Assembly (NCBI GenBank): GCA_003567135.1 | Contig: PXAI01000335.1 | Location: 1-7,351, forward strand | DNA: 7,351 nucleotides | From: Balneolia bacterium | GTDB lineage: Bacteria; Bacteroidota; Rhodothermia; Balneolales; Cyclonatronaceae | Direction: 5' to 3' | In this document: positions 1-5,869 of the stretch, one piece after another | How positions within the stretch are numbered: the first letter of the stretch is position 1 | Layout of the letters: the number at the start of each line of letters is the position of its first letter | Translations under genes and position numbers: made by a program | The notes under the pieces: model-generated | The model's database searches: none | What the model was told of the DNA's origin: nothing | The model's input: only the letters and a program-made list of their open reading frames with translations

Positions 1-23
1 AAACTACCAATTAACGGGAAATA

Positions 24-374
24 ATGCTTCAGATTATAGGAATTAAAAATTGCAATACGATCAGGAAAACACTCAGCTGGCTGGATGAAAACGGAACTGA
101 GTATGAGTTCAGGGACGTAAAGAAAGATCCGCTTTCTGAAGAAGAACTCAGCTACCTTATCGAGCGTGTTGGGCTTGAAACGCTGGTTAACAAACGCGGT
201 ATGAAATGGAGATCACTCGGCCTGAGCGACAAAAAGCTTTCGGATAACGAACTTGCTGATTTGTTAATGGAGCATCAGGTCATGATTAAACGCCCCGTTG
301 TAGCCGCAGAAAGCGCCGTGATTGTTGGTTTTGATGAAGAGGCGCTCGAGGGATTTATTGAGGAGTACGCCTGA
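24..374 (+). CDS. YffB/Spx-like ArsC-family (thioredoxin-fold) protein
   Basis: This is a 116-residue protein of the ArsC/Spx/YffB thioredoxin-fold superfamily, a normal length for the family. The N-terminus has beta-strand 1 followed by G-I-K-N-C10-N-T-I13. The single Cys10 fits the family's active-site cysteine, and the second Cys of an Spx-type CxxC is replaced by Ile13. Residues 54-66 (L-V-N-K-R58-G-M-K-W-R63) match the N-x-R-G-x-x-W-R signature of the YffB branch, and K-R90-P-V-V matches the conserved Arg-Pro loop that in true ArsC helps bind the oxyanion. The protein is probably a cytosolic thiol oxidoreductase or glutathione-dependent reductase. Arsenate reduction is possible but not supported by any ars neighbour, and an Spx-like role in transcription is less likely without CxxC. 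The ATG at 24 has no clear Shine-Dalgarno sequence. The gene begins a compact plus-strand unit and ends 5 bases before the next gene. Family assignment is firm; substrate and role are unknown. Confidence 0.9.
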   Translation: MLQIIGIKNCNTIRKTLSWLDENGTEYEFRDVKKDPLSEEELSYLIERVGLETLVNKRGMKWRSLGLSDKKLSDNELADLLMEHQVMIKRPVVAAESAVIVGFDEEALEGFIEEYA

Positions 375-379
375 ACCCG

Positions 380-1177
380 ATGAAATCTCTTTTAAAAATA
401 TCGATGCCCGTCGTAGTTCTGGTGATTCTGTTCTTCGCAGCTGACGTACGTTCGTGGTTCAGCGCGTCGGATGTTCCGCCGCCCGAAATCGAGGACCTCT
501 TTGGCGTTACCGAGCGCTTCACGTATGAAGTCCGCTATGGATTTATGCGTCTTGGCAACGTCCACGTATTTCATTCGGATACGCTCTACAACGGGAAAAA
601 CCATCGCAAGGTAACCGCTGTAATGACCTCAAACAGCAATGTGCCATTCGTGGGATATCGTGAATACCATTATAACACGCTGCTTGTGTACAACGACACG
701 ACGATGTACAGCAATCTTTTCTGGGTTGATAATATCCACGATGAAATTGAAAGCGAGTCACGTTTCGAGTTCGATTATGAGAACGGCGTGGTTTATTCCT
801 GGCAAAAAGGGGAGCCGTCTGATACGCTTGAGCTGAAAGGCCCCTCTGATGGCGGTCCGGCATTATTCCACCTTGGAAGACTGATAGCGGGCAAGGATAA
901 AGACATGAGCTACACGATTTACATCGATGATGAATTTAATGATGTATTTATCGAGTCAACTTCCGATATTGACATGATCCGCTCCGATATTTTTGATGAA
1001 CGCAGAGTTCCTGTTTACCGCAGTTCAGGACACACCAGCCTTACCGGGCCGTTTGGTTTTAGTGGTCGCTTCAGGGCGTTGCATCACACGGGGGAAATGA
1101 GAATTCCGCTTGAGGCGAGGGCCTCTGTATGGATTGGAAACGTTACAATCCGTCTTATTGAATACGAGACTTTATGA
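380..1177 (+). CDS. DUF3108-like exported protein
   Basis: This 265-residue protein has a basic N-terminus and a hydrophobic stretch at about residues 9-21 (M-P-V-V-V-L-V-I-L-F-F-A-A), which is a signal peptide or N-terminal anchor. A cleavage site near residues 28-30 (F-S-A-S) is plausible. There is no lipobox cysteine. The rest is rich in beta strands and aromatic/acidic residues. F47-T-Y-E-V-R-Y-G-F-M-R-L-G-N-V (47-61) resembles the opening strand pair of DUF3108 proteins, and R241-I-P-L-E-A-R-A-S-V-W-I-G-N-V-T-I-R-L (241-259) resembles their closing strands. It is therefore likely a periplasmic or envelope-facing beta-sheet protein of unknown biochemical function. It starts 5 bases after the upstream stop, and its own stop lies inside the ATGA overlap with dut, so translational coupling to dut is likely. 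The DUF3108 assignment is from motif memory and should be confirmed with a profile search. Confidence 0.85.
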   Translation: MKSLLKISMPVVVLVILFFAADVRSWFSASDVPPPEIEDLFGVTERFTYEVRYGFMRLGNVHVFHSDTLYNGKNHRKVTAVMTSNSNVPFVGYREYHYNTLLVYNDTTMYSNLFWVDNIHDEIESESRFEFDYENGVVYSWQKGEPSDTLELKGPSDGGPALFHLGRLIAGKDKDMSYTIYIDDEFNDVFIESTSDIDMIRSDIFDERRVPVYRSSGHTSLTGPFGFSGRFRALHHTGEMRIPLEARASVWIGNVTIRLIEYETL

Positions 1178-1629
1178 GTAAACCCAAGGTTGTTTTTACG
1201 CAGATGCCGCATGCAGAGGGGTTGCCGGCACCTGCTTACGCTACGTCCGGCTCAGCCGGATTTGATCTCAGAGCCGCACTTCCCGACGGCTCGATGACTA
1301 TTAACCGTGGCGATTATTGCCTTATTCCAACCGGCCTAAAAATGATGATTCCGGAAGGATTCGAAGCACAGGTAAGGCCACGAAGCGGACTCGCTTTCAA
1401 ACACGGCATTACAGTACTGAACAGCCCCGGAACGATCGATTCTGACTACCGCGGTGAAATTGGCGTACTATTGATCAATTATGGAAAAAGAGAGTTTGAG
1501 ATTAAGCACGGAGACAGAATTGCGCAGCTCGTCGTATCTGCAGTTCAGCAGATTCATCTTGTCGGGGTAGATAAACTCGACAAAACCGAACGCGGCGAAG
1601 GCGGATTTGGCAGCACGGGTGTGAAATAG
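1174..1629 (+). CDS. dut: dUTP diphosphatase (dUTPase)
   Basis: This 151-residue enzyme hydrolyses dUTP to dUMP and pyrophosphate, which keeps uracil out of DNA and supplies dUMP for thymidylate synthesis. It is the homotrimeric type, and all five motifs are present in order: motif 1 A28-G-F-D-L-R-A34; motif 2 R68-P-R-S-G-L-A74; motif 3 G86-T-I-D89-S-D-Y92-R-G-E; motif 4 G113-D-R-I-A-Q-L119; motif 5 R140-G-E-G-G-F-G-S-T-G149. By family knowledge, Asp89 activates the water and Tyr92 stacks on uracil and excludes ribose, while motif 5 is the flexible Phe-containing tail that closes over the neighbouring subunit's site. Length and ends are typical, so the gene is complete. The start codon overlaps the stop of the preceding gene (ATGA), which suggests coupled translation at the end of the three-gene unit. 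No T-tract terminator follows; a 30-bp palindrome begins 36 bases after the stop. Confidence 0.98.
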   Translation: MSKPKVVFTQMPHAEGLPAPAYATSGSAGFDLRAALPDGSMTINRGDYCLIPTGLKMMIPEGFEAQVRPRSGLAFKHGITVLNSPGTIDSDYRGEIGVLLINYGKREFEIKHGDRIAQLVVSAVQQIHLVGVDKLDKTERGEGGFGSTGVK

Positions 1630-1665
1630 GGAATTGGTTTAGAGATCCTGATTTCTAAACGCCTA

Positions 1666-1695
1666 TGTAGCGACATGGCATGCCATGTCGCTACA
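1666..1695. repeat. perfect 30-bp intergenic palindrome
   Basis: The left arm TGTAGCGACATGGCA (1666-1680) is followed immediately by its exact reverse complement TGCCATGTCGCTACA (1681-1695), with no central spacer. The symmetry stops exactly at the ends: A at 1665 and A at 1696 do not pair. A 15-bp perfect arm is not expected by chance in a window this size. Neither strand has a T-tract next to it, so it is not a standard intrinsic terminator, although the RNA hairpin could still stop or protect the dut transcript. The form (short, GC-richer than its surroundings, between convergent genes) fits a dispersed REP-like or MITE-like palindromic repeat. Copy number cannot be judged from this window. 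Confidence 0.9.
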
Positions 1696-1760
1696 AAAGC
1701 GCATGTTTATGCACCACATGTAATTGTATCCTTTAGGCTGACCAAAACAATTTTCAAAAC

Positions 1761-1828
1761 TATAACCATTTGGGATTTAATTCCATAAAAGTTATAACTA
1801 TTCGGGATTTGATTCCCAAATGGTCATA
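1761..1828. repeat. composite direct and inverted repeat
   Basis: Two 24-base units at 1761-1784 and 1793-1816 align at 21 of 24 positions with a period of 32 bases. Both begin TATAAC and share GGGATTT followed by ATTCC, and the three differences (1767/1799, 1771/1803, 1779/1811) are all transitions. The outer ends also form an inverted repeat: ACCATTTGGGA at 1765-1775 is the exact reverse complement of TCCCAAATGGT at 1814-1824, and pairing continues to 1761/1828 with one mismatch at 1764/1825. The element can therefore fold into a long imperfect hairpin, or it arose by duplication of a half-palindrome. It lies only in the convergent gap and does not enter either gene. Two units are too few for a CRISPR array. 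Confidence 0.75.
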
Positions 1829-1881
1829 AAATCCAGCCCCCGTGTTTAACCGAAATACGTTTTCAAAACGCTGATCATCAT

Positions 1882-1920
1882 AAAAAAAGCCTGTCCGGAT
1901 AAACACCAGACAGGCTTCTT
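1882..1920 (-). terminator. intrinsic terminator of the amylase gene
   Basis: Read on the minus strand, the arms AAGCCTGTCTGG (complement of 1917-1906) and CCGGACAGGCTT (complement of 1898-1887) form a 12-bp stem with a 7-base loop, directly followed by a run of T (complement of the A-run at 1882-1888). It lies about 20 bases after the amylase stop codon at 1940-1942. The position pair 1896/1908 is a G-U wobble in minus-strand RNA but a C-A mismatch in plus-strand RNA, and the T-run follows the hairpin only on the minus strand. Both facts orient the terminator to the amylase. It could weakly stop read-through from dut as well. Confidence 0.93.
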
Positions 1921-1939
1921 AGAGAGAATTTTATACCGG

Positions 1940-3319
1940 TTACTTCACCAGTACCGTATAACCCCAGGCGTCCATCGTGCCGAAGCTGATGTCGGTGGAT
2001 TCGCTGATGGTTACTTCATCGCCGGAAAAAAGATCGGTGTATGTTCCGGCTTCGATTCCGTAGCTGATTGTCACATCCTGCGCATCGTCGGAGAGATTGA
2101 GCACTACGACTACGCGGTCTTCATCGTTTTGGCGAACAAAAGCGTAGATCGCTTCGTCATTACTGCTTTCCAGACGCTCCATGGGCGCGCCTTTGTGACC
2201 ATTGCGCAGCGCGGTGTTGGTTCGCTTGAGGTCAATGAGTGTGGCATAGAAATCCTGGAAGGGGCTGTCGTAATCCCAGTCGATTGGATCTTTTTCGAAA
2301 AACTCGAGCATTCGGTTGAATCCGGTTTCCTGTCCGTTATAGAGCAGCGGCATTGCTTCTTTGGTGAAAATAAGCACACCAAAAGCTTCAACGCCGTCGC
2401 CAAGACGGTTGAATTCGGTTTCAGCCCAGGAATTTTCATCGTGATTTGAGGTGAACGCCATCATGAATGCGGTTTCAGGGAATTCATTTCTGATGCGATC
2501 CATGTACTCATCCAGATCGGCGAGCGTATTTTCACCGGACGCAATTCCGTTCATCGTGTGGTGTCCGCCCCACATGTAGCTCATATCAAAAGCGGGGTGA
2601 AGCCCGGGCTCTTCTGCTTCAGCGAGCATGAAAACGTTTTTGATACTTTCCAGCTCAAGGCGCGCGCGCTCCCAGAACTCGGTTGGCACCAGATACGCCA
2701 CATCAGCGCGGTAGCCGTCGATGTTGAATTCCTCAACCCAGTAGCGCAGGGCGGAAATCATGTAATTATGCACCTCAGGATTATCATAATCCAGCTGAAT
2801 TACGTCATCCCAGTCGGTTCCGGGAGGAATAATGAAGTTTCCATCTTCATCATGAACGTAGAAATCCGGATTTGTTTCGGTGAGATAGTTATCCCAGGCG
2901 GTGTGGTTGGCAACCCAGTCGAGAATTAGCTTCATGCCGTGCTCGTGCGTGGCTTCAACCAGTGAGCGGAAATCATCTTTAGAGCCGAACTCAGGATTTA
3001 CATCAAAATAATCCCGCACGGAATAATATGATCCCATGGTGCCTTTTCTTTCTTTTTCCCCGATCGGATGGATAGGCATCAGCCAGAGAATCTCAACGCC
3101 AAGTTCCTGAAGGCGGGGCAGGGCTTCTTCAACTTTGGCAAATGTTCCTTCCTCAGAAAACTGGCGGACATTCACCTCGTATATCGTTGAATTATAAGCC
3201 CATTCAGGCGGGCCGACCTGATCAATTGTTAACGGTGCCTCGTCGGGACCGCACGAGATCATCAATAAAGCGGTAAAAAATACGGCAACTAACAGTACTG
3301 TTTTGTTTATTACACTCAT
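1940..3319 (-). CDS. alpha-amylase family (GH13) lipoprotein
   Basis: This glycoside hydrolase family 13 enzyme hydrolyses or rearranges alpha-1,4-glucans. Numbering is from the preferred ATG at 3319 (459 residues). The N-terminus is a lipoprotein signal: K6 near the start, a hydrophobic core, and lipobox L-M-I-S-C23. The TIM barrel runs from about residue 40 (W-A-Y-N-S-T-I-Y-E-V-N-V-R-Q-F) to 375. It has region I D134-W-V-A-N138-H139, region II G-Y-R204-A-D206 (nucleophile), region III L-A-E234 (proton donor) and region IV F-T-S-N292-H293-D294, so the catalytic triad is intact. Domain B is short, and a small beta domain ends the protein. A longer ORF start at 3364 would put 15 extra, partly hydrophobic residues before the signal peptide, so the internal start is preferred. 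The enzyme is likely anchored in the outer membrane or periplasm. It is a single-gene unit with its own terminator and no susC/susD-like genes in view. The exact activity (alpha-amylase, maltogenic or other) cannot be read from the sequence. Confidence 0.95.
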   Translation of the reverse strand: MSVINKTVLLVAVFFTALLMISCGPDEAPLTIDQVGPPEWAYNSTIYEVNVRQFSEEGTFAKVEEALPRLQELGVEILWLMPIHPIGEKERKGTMGSYYSVRDYFDVNPEFGSKDDFRSLVEATHEHGMKLILDWVANHTAWDNYLTETNPDFYVHDEDGNFIIPPGTDWDDVIQLDYDNPEVHNYMISALRYWVEEFNIDGYRADVAYLVPTEFWERARLELESIKNVFMLAEAEEPGLHPAFDMSYMWGGHHTMNGIASGENTLADLDEYMDRIRNEFPETAFMMAFTSNHDENSWAETEFNRLGDGVEAFGVLIFTKEAMPLLYNGQETGFNRMLEFFEKDPIDWDYDSPFQDFYATLIDLKRTNTALRNGHKGAPMERLESSNDEAIYAFVRQNDEDRVVVVLNLSDDAQDVTISYGIEAGTYTDLFSGDEVTISESTDISFGTMDAWGYTVLVK

Positions 3320-3549
3320 AAGTTTGAATTTTAATAGTAAAGTAAATAGATGTGTTGGAAACAATTAACAAAGTTCGGGAAAGTAAACTTAATTACCAAT
3401 TCAATCGGACATCCCGGGATACATCCATGCAGTAGATTTTTAACAACTGTAATTCCGTATTGTCAGCAATTATCATTAAATTATTTTATTATTTTAAAAG
3501 TGTTGTCAGTTAGTTTATCATCTGCAAATAAGAACTCAATACAGAGACG
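3320..3549. promoter_or_regulatory. divergent intergenic region, promoters not resolved
   Basis: This AT-rich 230-base region lies between the start of the minus-strand amylase and the start of the plus-strand histidine kinase, so it should carry promoters in both directions. On the minus strand TACTTTAC (complement of 3337-3344) is a partial match to the Bacteroidota -7 box TAnnTTTG, with a TTG (complement of 3362-3364) 17 bases upstream. On the plus strand TAGTTTAT at 3511-3518 matches the same box at six of eight positions, without a good -33 partner. Neither is strong. The only symmetric site I see is the 10-bp ATCCCGGGAT at 3411-3420, too short to claim as an operator. Confidence 0.4.
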
Positions 3550-5661
3550 ATGGCAATAAAATTGCCTGATTTTATACATCAGCCAGCATGCATCATAGAT
3601 AAATCCGGAGTTGTTATCTATGCCAATGAGCTCCTGCGCACAGAAATTTCCCGAAACGGCGCTGCATCTCAACCATGGAATTTGTTTGATGAATTCATCA
3701 ACAAACCGGAAATAAATGATGATCAGGGTTATTCCGGGATGCTGAATCATGTCTCCCAGCAGACCGCGTATTCCTGCTCCATCACACCGTGTGAATATGA
3801 TGGGAATAAATCATGGCTGATGCTGCTCCACCGAACAGATACTCCCCCGAATCTCAATAATGAATGGGATAAAGTTCCGGTCCCGCTTTTGATGTATAAC
3901 AAAAAGGGGAGGCTTGTCAGGTACAATAAAAAAGCCAGCAAGCTCATGAACCGGCTTTTCCTGGGATTTAACGACAGCGATGATACCGGCTCTCAATCCC
4001 TGAACCTTTTGTTTTCCTACGATGAGCGCAATTACCTTTTAGGGCTCCAAACCAGAACATCCTTTTGTAAGATCATCGGCGCGGAAGCTATGGAGATTCA
4101 CGTCCGCCCCGAAGATGATTACCTGAATATTTCCCTGATCAGTTTGAAGGATCAGTACCACTTTTATAACCTGGTTCGTGAATACGACAACCGTTACCGG
4201 AGCCTTTTTATCAATTCCCGAACCGGTATGTTTCAAACCACGGCTGAGGGGAAAATCCTGAATGTGAATCAGGCGATGGCCGATATTTTCGGTTATGACT
4301 CGCCCCGGCAGTTTATTGAAGAAATCAAAGACGCCTCGCAGCTCTACACAAATCCGAAGCAGAGAGATGTGATCCGCCAAAAACTGCTCGGAGATGAAGA
4401 TGTCCGGGATCTGGAATCTGAGGTGTATCGTCGTGACGGTAGTAAAATCATCATTTCCGGCAGTACCGTAGCCGTAAAGGATAACAAGGGAAACATCCGC
4501 CATTTCCAGGGTACCATTACCGACGTAACCGAGCGGAGTCTTTACCGGGAACAGTTTGATTTGTTCAATAAGGCACTGCTTGAGGTGAATGACAGCATCA
4601 ATATGAGTGATTTATATGACATTACCATTTTTGTCAATGATGCGTTTACCAAAATGTACGGTTATGAGAAAGATGAAGTAGTTGGTAAGCCGGCCAGCAA
4701 ACTTTGGGGCGAAACCACGCTGCCCGACGGAACGCCGTTTGACACTACGGAAATCCTGCGTGAGACGCTGAAAGGAGGCTGGCAGGGAGAGCTTATCAAC
4801 AAAAAGAAAAACGGAGAACTTTTTCCGATCAGGCTTTCAACATCTTTGCTTCACGACGCTAACGGAAACCCGAAAGCAACGATCGCCATAGCGAGAGATA
4901 TCACCGAGGAAAAGAAAGCTGAGGCGCGGTTACTTTTCGAAAAAGAGCGGGCGGAGCAGGCCAACCAGCTGAAATCGAATATTCTTGCGAACGTAAGCCA
5001 TGAACTTCGCACGCCGCTCACGGGAATCATCGGGTTTACTTCAATCATTCAGGATCTGGTGGGCGATAATGAAGAAGTAAACGTGTTTCTGGATCACATT
5101 CGCGGTGGCGGCGAGCGTTTGCTAACGACCATCAACAGTATTCTGGCACTTTCGGATCTGGGAACCGGAAGCGTGCTGCCAAAACCGGCGTTGTACAATT
5201 TGAGGGAAATCGCGGCAGACGTGCAGAAAGGATACGAGCAGGAAATCGGTGAATCGGGACTCAAATCGAGCATAACCGGAGATAAAGAAATTGTAGTTTA
5301 TACAGATGCATCACTGATTTCTCAGGTACTGGATATTCTGATCGGGAACGCGATCAAGTTTACGGAATCGGGTGAAATCAGCATAAAAATCGGCCGTGAG
5401 GGCAAGGCCGGGGTTATTGAAGTAAGTGATACCGGCGTTGGTATTTCTGAAGAATTCCGGAAAAAGCTGTTTGTGGCATTTGAGCAGGAGAGCAGCGGGT
5501 TTCAGCGAAAATATCAGGGCATTGGGGTTGGCCTGAATATTTGTAAAGAATATGTAAAAATTCTTAGAGGCACCATTGAAGTGAGTAGCGAAAAAGGAGA
5601 AGGAACCACCTTTAAAATCCGCATACCGTCAGATTCAGCTACATTTAAAACCGGAGTCTGA
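3550..5661 (+). CDS. soluble multi-PAS sensor histidine kinase
   Basis: This 703-residue kinase has no transmembrane segment or signal peptide, so it should sense a cytoplasmic cue. Two degenerate PAS-like units occupy about residues 5-95 (C-I-I-D-K-S-G-V-V-I-Y-A-N) and 107-200 (P-L-L-M-Y-N-K-K-G-R-L-V-R-Y-N). Two clearer PAS/PAC units follow at about 214-330 (F-Q-T-T-A-E-G-K-I-L-N-V-N; F-Q-G-T-I-T-D-V-T-E-R) and 336-453 (F-V-N-D-A-F-T-K-M-Y-G-Y; I-A-I-A-R-D-I-T-E-E). A helical linker leads into the HisKA H-box N-V-S-H484-E-L-R-T-P-L. The HATPase domain has the N-box N600-A-I-K-F, G1 D627-T-G-V-G-I, an F-box around L640-F-V-A-F and G2 G657-I-G-V-G-L. All catalytic boxes are intact, so it is probably an active kinase. 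There is no LOV cysteine motif, no haem signature I recognise, and no receiver or Hpt domain. No response regulator lies next to it, so it is an orphan whose partner is elsewhere. The only in-frame ATG after the stop at 3529-3531 is 3550, preceded by AGAGA. Confidence 0.95.
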   Translation: MAIKLPDFIHQPACIIDKSGVVIYANELLRTEISRNGAASQPWNLFDEFINKPEINDDQGYSGMLNHVSQQTAYSCSITPCEYDGNKSWLMLLHRTDTPPNLNNEWDKVPVPLLMYNKKGRLVRYNKKASKLMNRLFLGFNDSDDTGSQSLNLLFSYDERNYLLGLQTRTSFCKIIGAEAMEIHVRPEDDYLNISLISLKDQYHFYNLVREYDNRYRSLFINSRTGMFQTTAEGKILNVNQAMADIFGYDSPRQFIEEIKDASQLYTNPKQRDVIRQKLLGDEDVRDLESEVYRRDGSKIIISGSTVAVKDNKGNIRHFQGTITDVTERSLYREQFDLFNKALLEVNDSINMSDLYDITIFVNDAFTKMYGYEKDEVVGKPASKLWGETTLPDGTPFDTTEILRETLKGGWQGELINKKKNGELFPIRLSTSLLHDANGNPKATIAIARDITEEKKAEARLLFEKERAEQANQLKSNILANVSHELRTPLTGIIGFTSIIQDLVGDNEEVNVFLDHIRGGGERLLTTINSILALSDLGTGSVLPKPALYNLREIAADVQKGYEQEIGESGLKSSITGDKEIVVYTDASLISQVLDILIGNAIKFTESGEISIKIGREGKAGVIEVSDTGVGISEEFRKKLFVAFEQESSGFQRKYQGIGVGLNICKEYVKILRGTIEVSSEKGEGTTFKIRIPSDSATFKTGV

Positions 5662-5683
5662 TCCCGCCTTATTTTTATTTAGA

Positions 5684-5697
5684 TTGTTTCGAAACAA
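5684..5697. promoter_or_regulatory. 14-bp palindrome, candidate operator upstream of sufB
   Basis: TTGTTTCGAAACAA is a perfect 14-bp inverted repeat whose symmetry ends at A5683/G5698. It lies 22 bases after the kinase stop and 159 bases before the sufB start. Its left half contains TTTC (5687-5690), 20 bases before the TATATTTG box, which is where a -33 element would sit, so a protein bound here would compete with RNA polymerase. One such palindrome somewhere in 7 kb is not very improbable by chance. The case rests on its position over the presumed promoter. The binding protein is unknown; an Rrf2/IscR-type or other Fe-S regulator would be a natural guess for a suf operon. Confidence 0.45.
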
Positions 5698-5710
5698 GAA
5701 CGATTATCAG

Positions 5711-5718
5711 TATATTTG
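5711..5718 (+). promoter_or_regulatory. Bacteroidota-type -7 promoter box for sufB
   Basis: TATATTTG is an exact match to the Bacteroidota primary-sigma -7 consensus TAnnTTTG. A weak -33 candidate, TTTC (5687-5690, consensus TTTG), lies 20 bases upstream, close to the usual spacing. Transcription would begin around 5723-5727 and leave a 5' leader of about 130 bases before sufB, long enough for leader-level control. The AT-rich context raises the false-positive risk. Confidence 0.55.
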
Positions 5719-5785
5719 GGTTTAGTATTTAAGTAGAAAGGCAGTTACGTTAATTCGATATCTGCATTTGATTTTATTACAAAAA

Positions 5786-5869
5786 ATGAACGCATACGGG
5801 GAGTACAGTCATTACTTTTTCCTGTATCAAACACCAATTAATCCGTTTGAATTATTATGTCAAATTTGA
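5786..5869 (+). CDS. possible 27-codon leader ORF overlapping the sufB start
   Basis: An ATG at 5786 opens a 27-codon frame that ends at TGA 5867-5869, 13 bases inside sufB and in a different frame. The predicted peptide starts M-N-A-Y-G-E-Y-S-H-Y-F-F, is rich in aromatic residues, and ends L-L-C-Q-I. It has no Shine-Dalgarno sequence, only a preceding A-run. Ribosomes finishing it would release next to the sufB start, so translational coupling is conceivable. An ORF of this length also arises easily by chance, so this is a weak candidate. Confidence 0.2.
   Translation: MNAYGEYSHYFFLYQTPINPFELLCQI

Larger units (their letters stand above)
1630..1939. other. non-coding gap between convergent genes
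   Basis: This 310-base stretch separates the 3' end of dut (plus strand) from the 3' end of the amylase gene (minus strand), so promoters are not expected here. I see no credible ORF or RNA gene. It contains, in order, a perfect 30-bp palindrome (1666-1695), a composite direct/inverted repeat (1761-1828) and an intrinsic terminator (1882-1920), each described separately. The rest is AT-rich unstructured spacer. Confidence 0.85.

Noticed and set aside
1761..1828. Start of a CRISPR array
   Set aside because: There are only two imperfect units with an 8-base gap between them, no spacer-sized intervals and no cas genes in the window.
1858..1870. CGTTTT-C-AAAACG mini-hairpin before the amylase terminator
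   Set aside because: A one-base centre cannot form a stable RNA loop and the site is short. The adjacent 12-bp terminator explains the termination need.
3411..3420. 10-bp palindrome ATCCCGGGAT in the divergent region
   Set aside because: Several 10-bp palindromes are expected by chance in a window of this size, and the symmetry does not extend further.
3350..3559. 69-codon plus-strand ORF between the amylase and the kinase
   Set aside because: It runs through the AT-rich divergent promoter region, overlaps the kinase start, has no recognisable motif and shows low-complexity composition typical of a chance frame.
4039..4503. 154-codon minus-strand ORF inside the kinase gene
   Set aside because: It lies opposite a PAS region whose plus-strand translation is clearly the real protein. 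Its own translation has no family features.
5641..5690. Intrinsic terminator after the kinase gene
   Set aside because: A T-rich stretch (TTATTTTTATTT) is present, but I could not find a stable GC-rich stem just before it.
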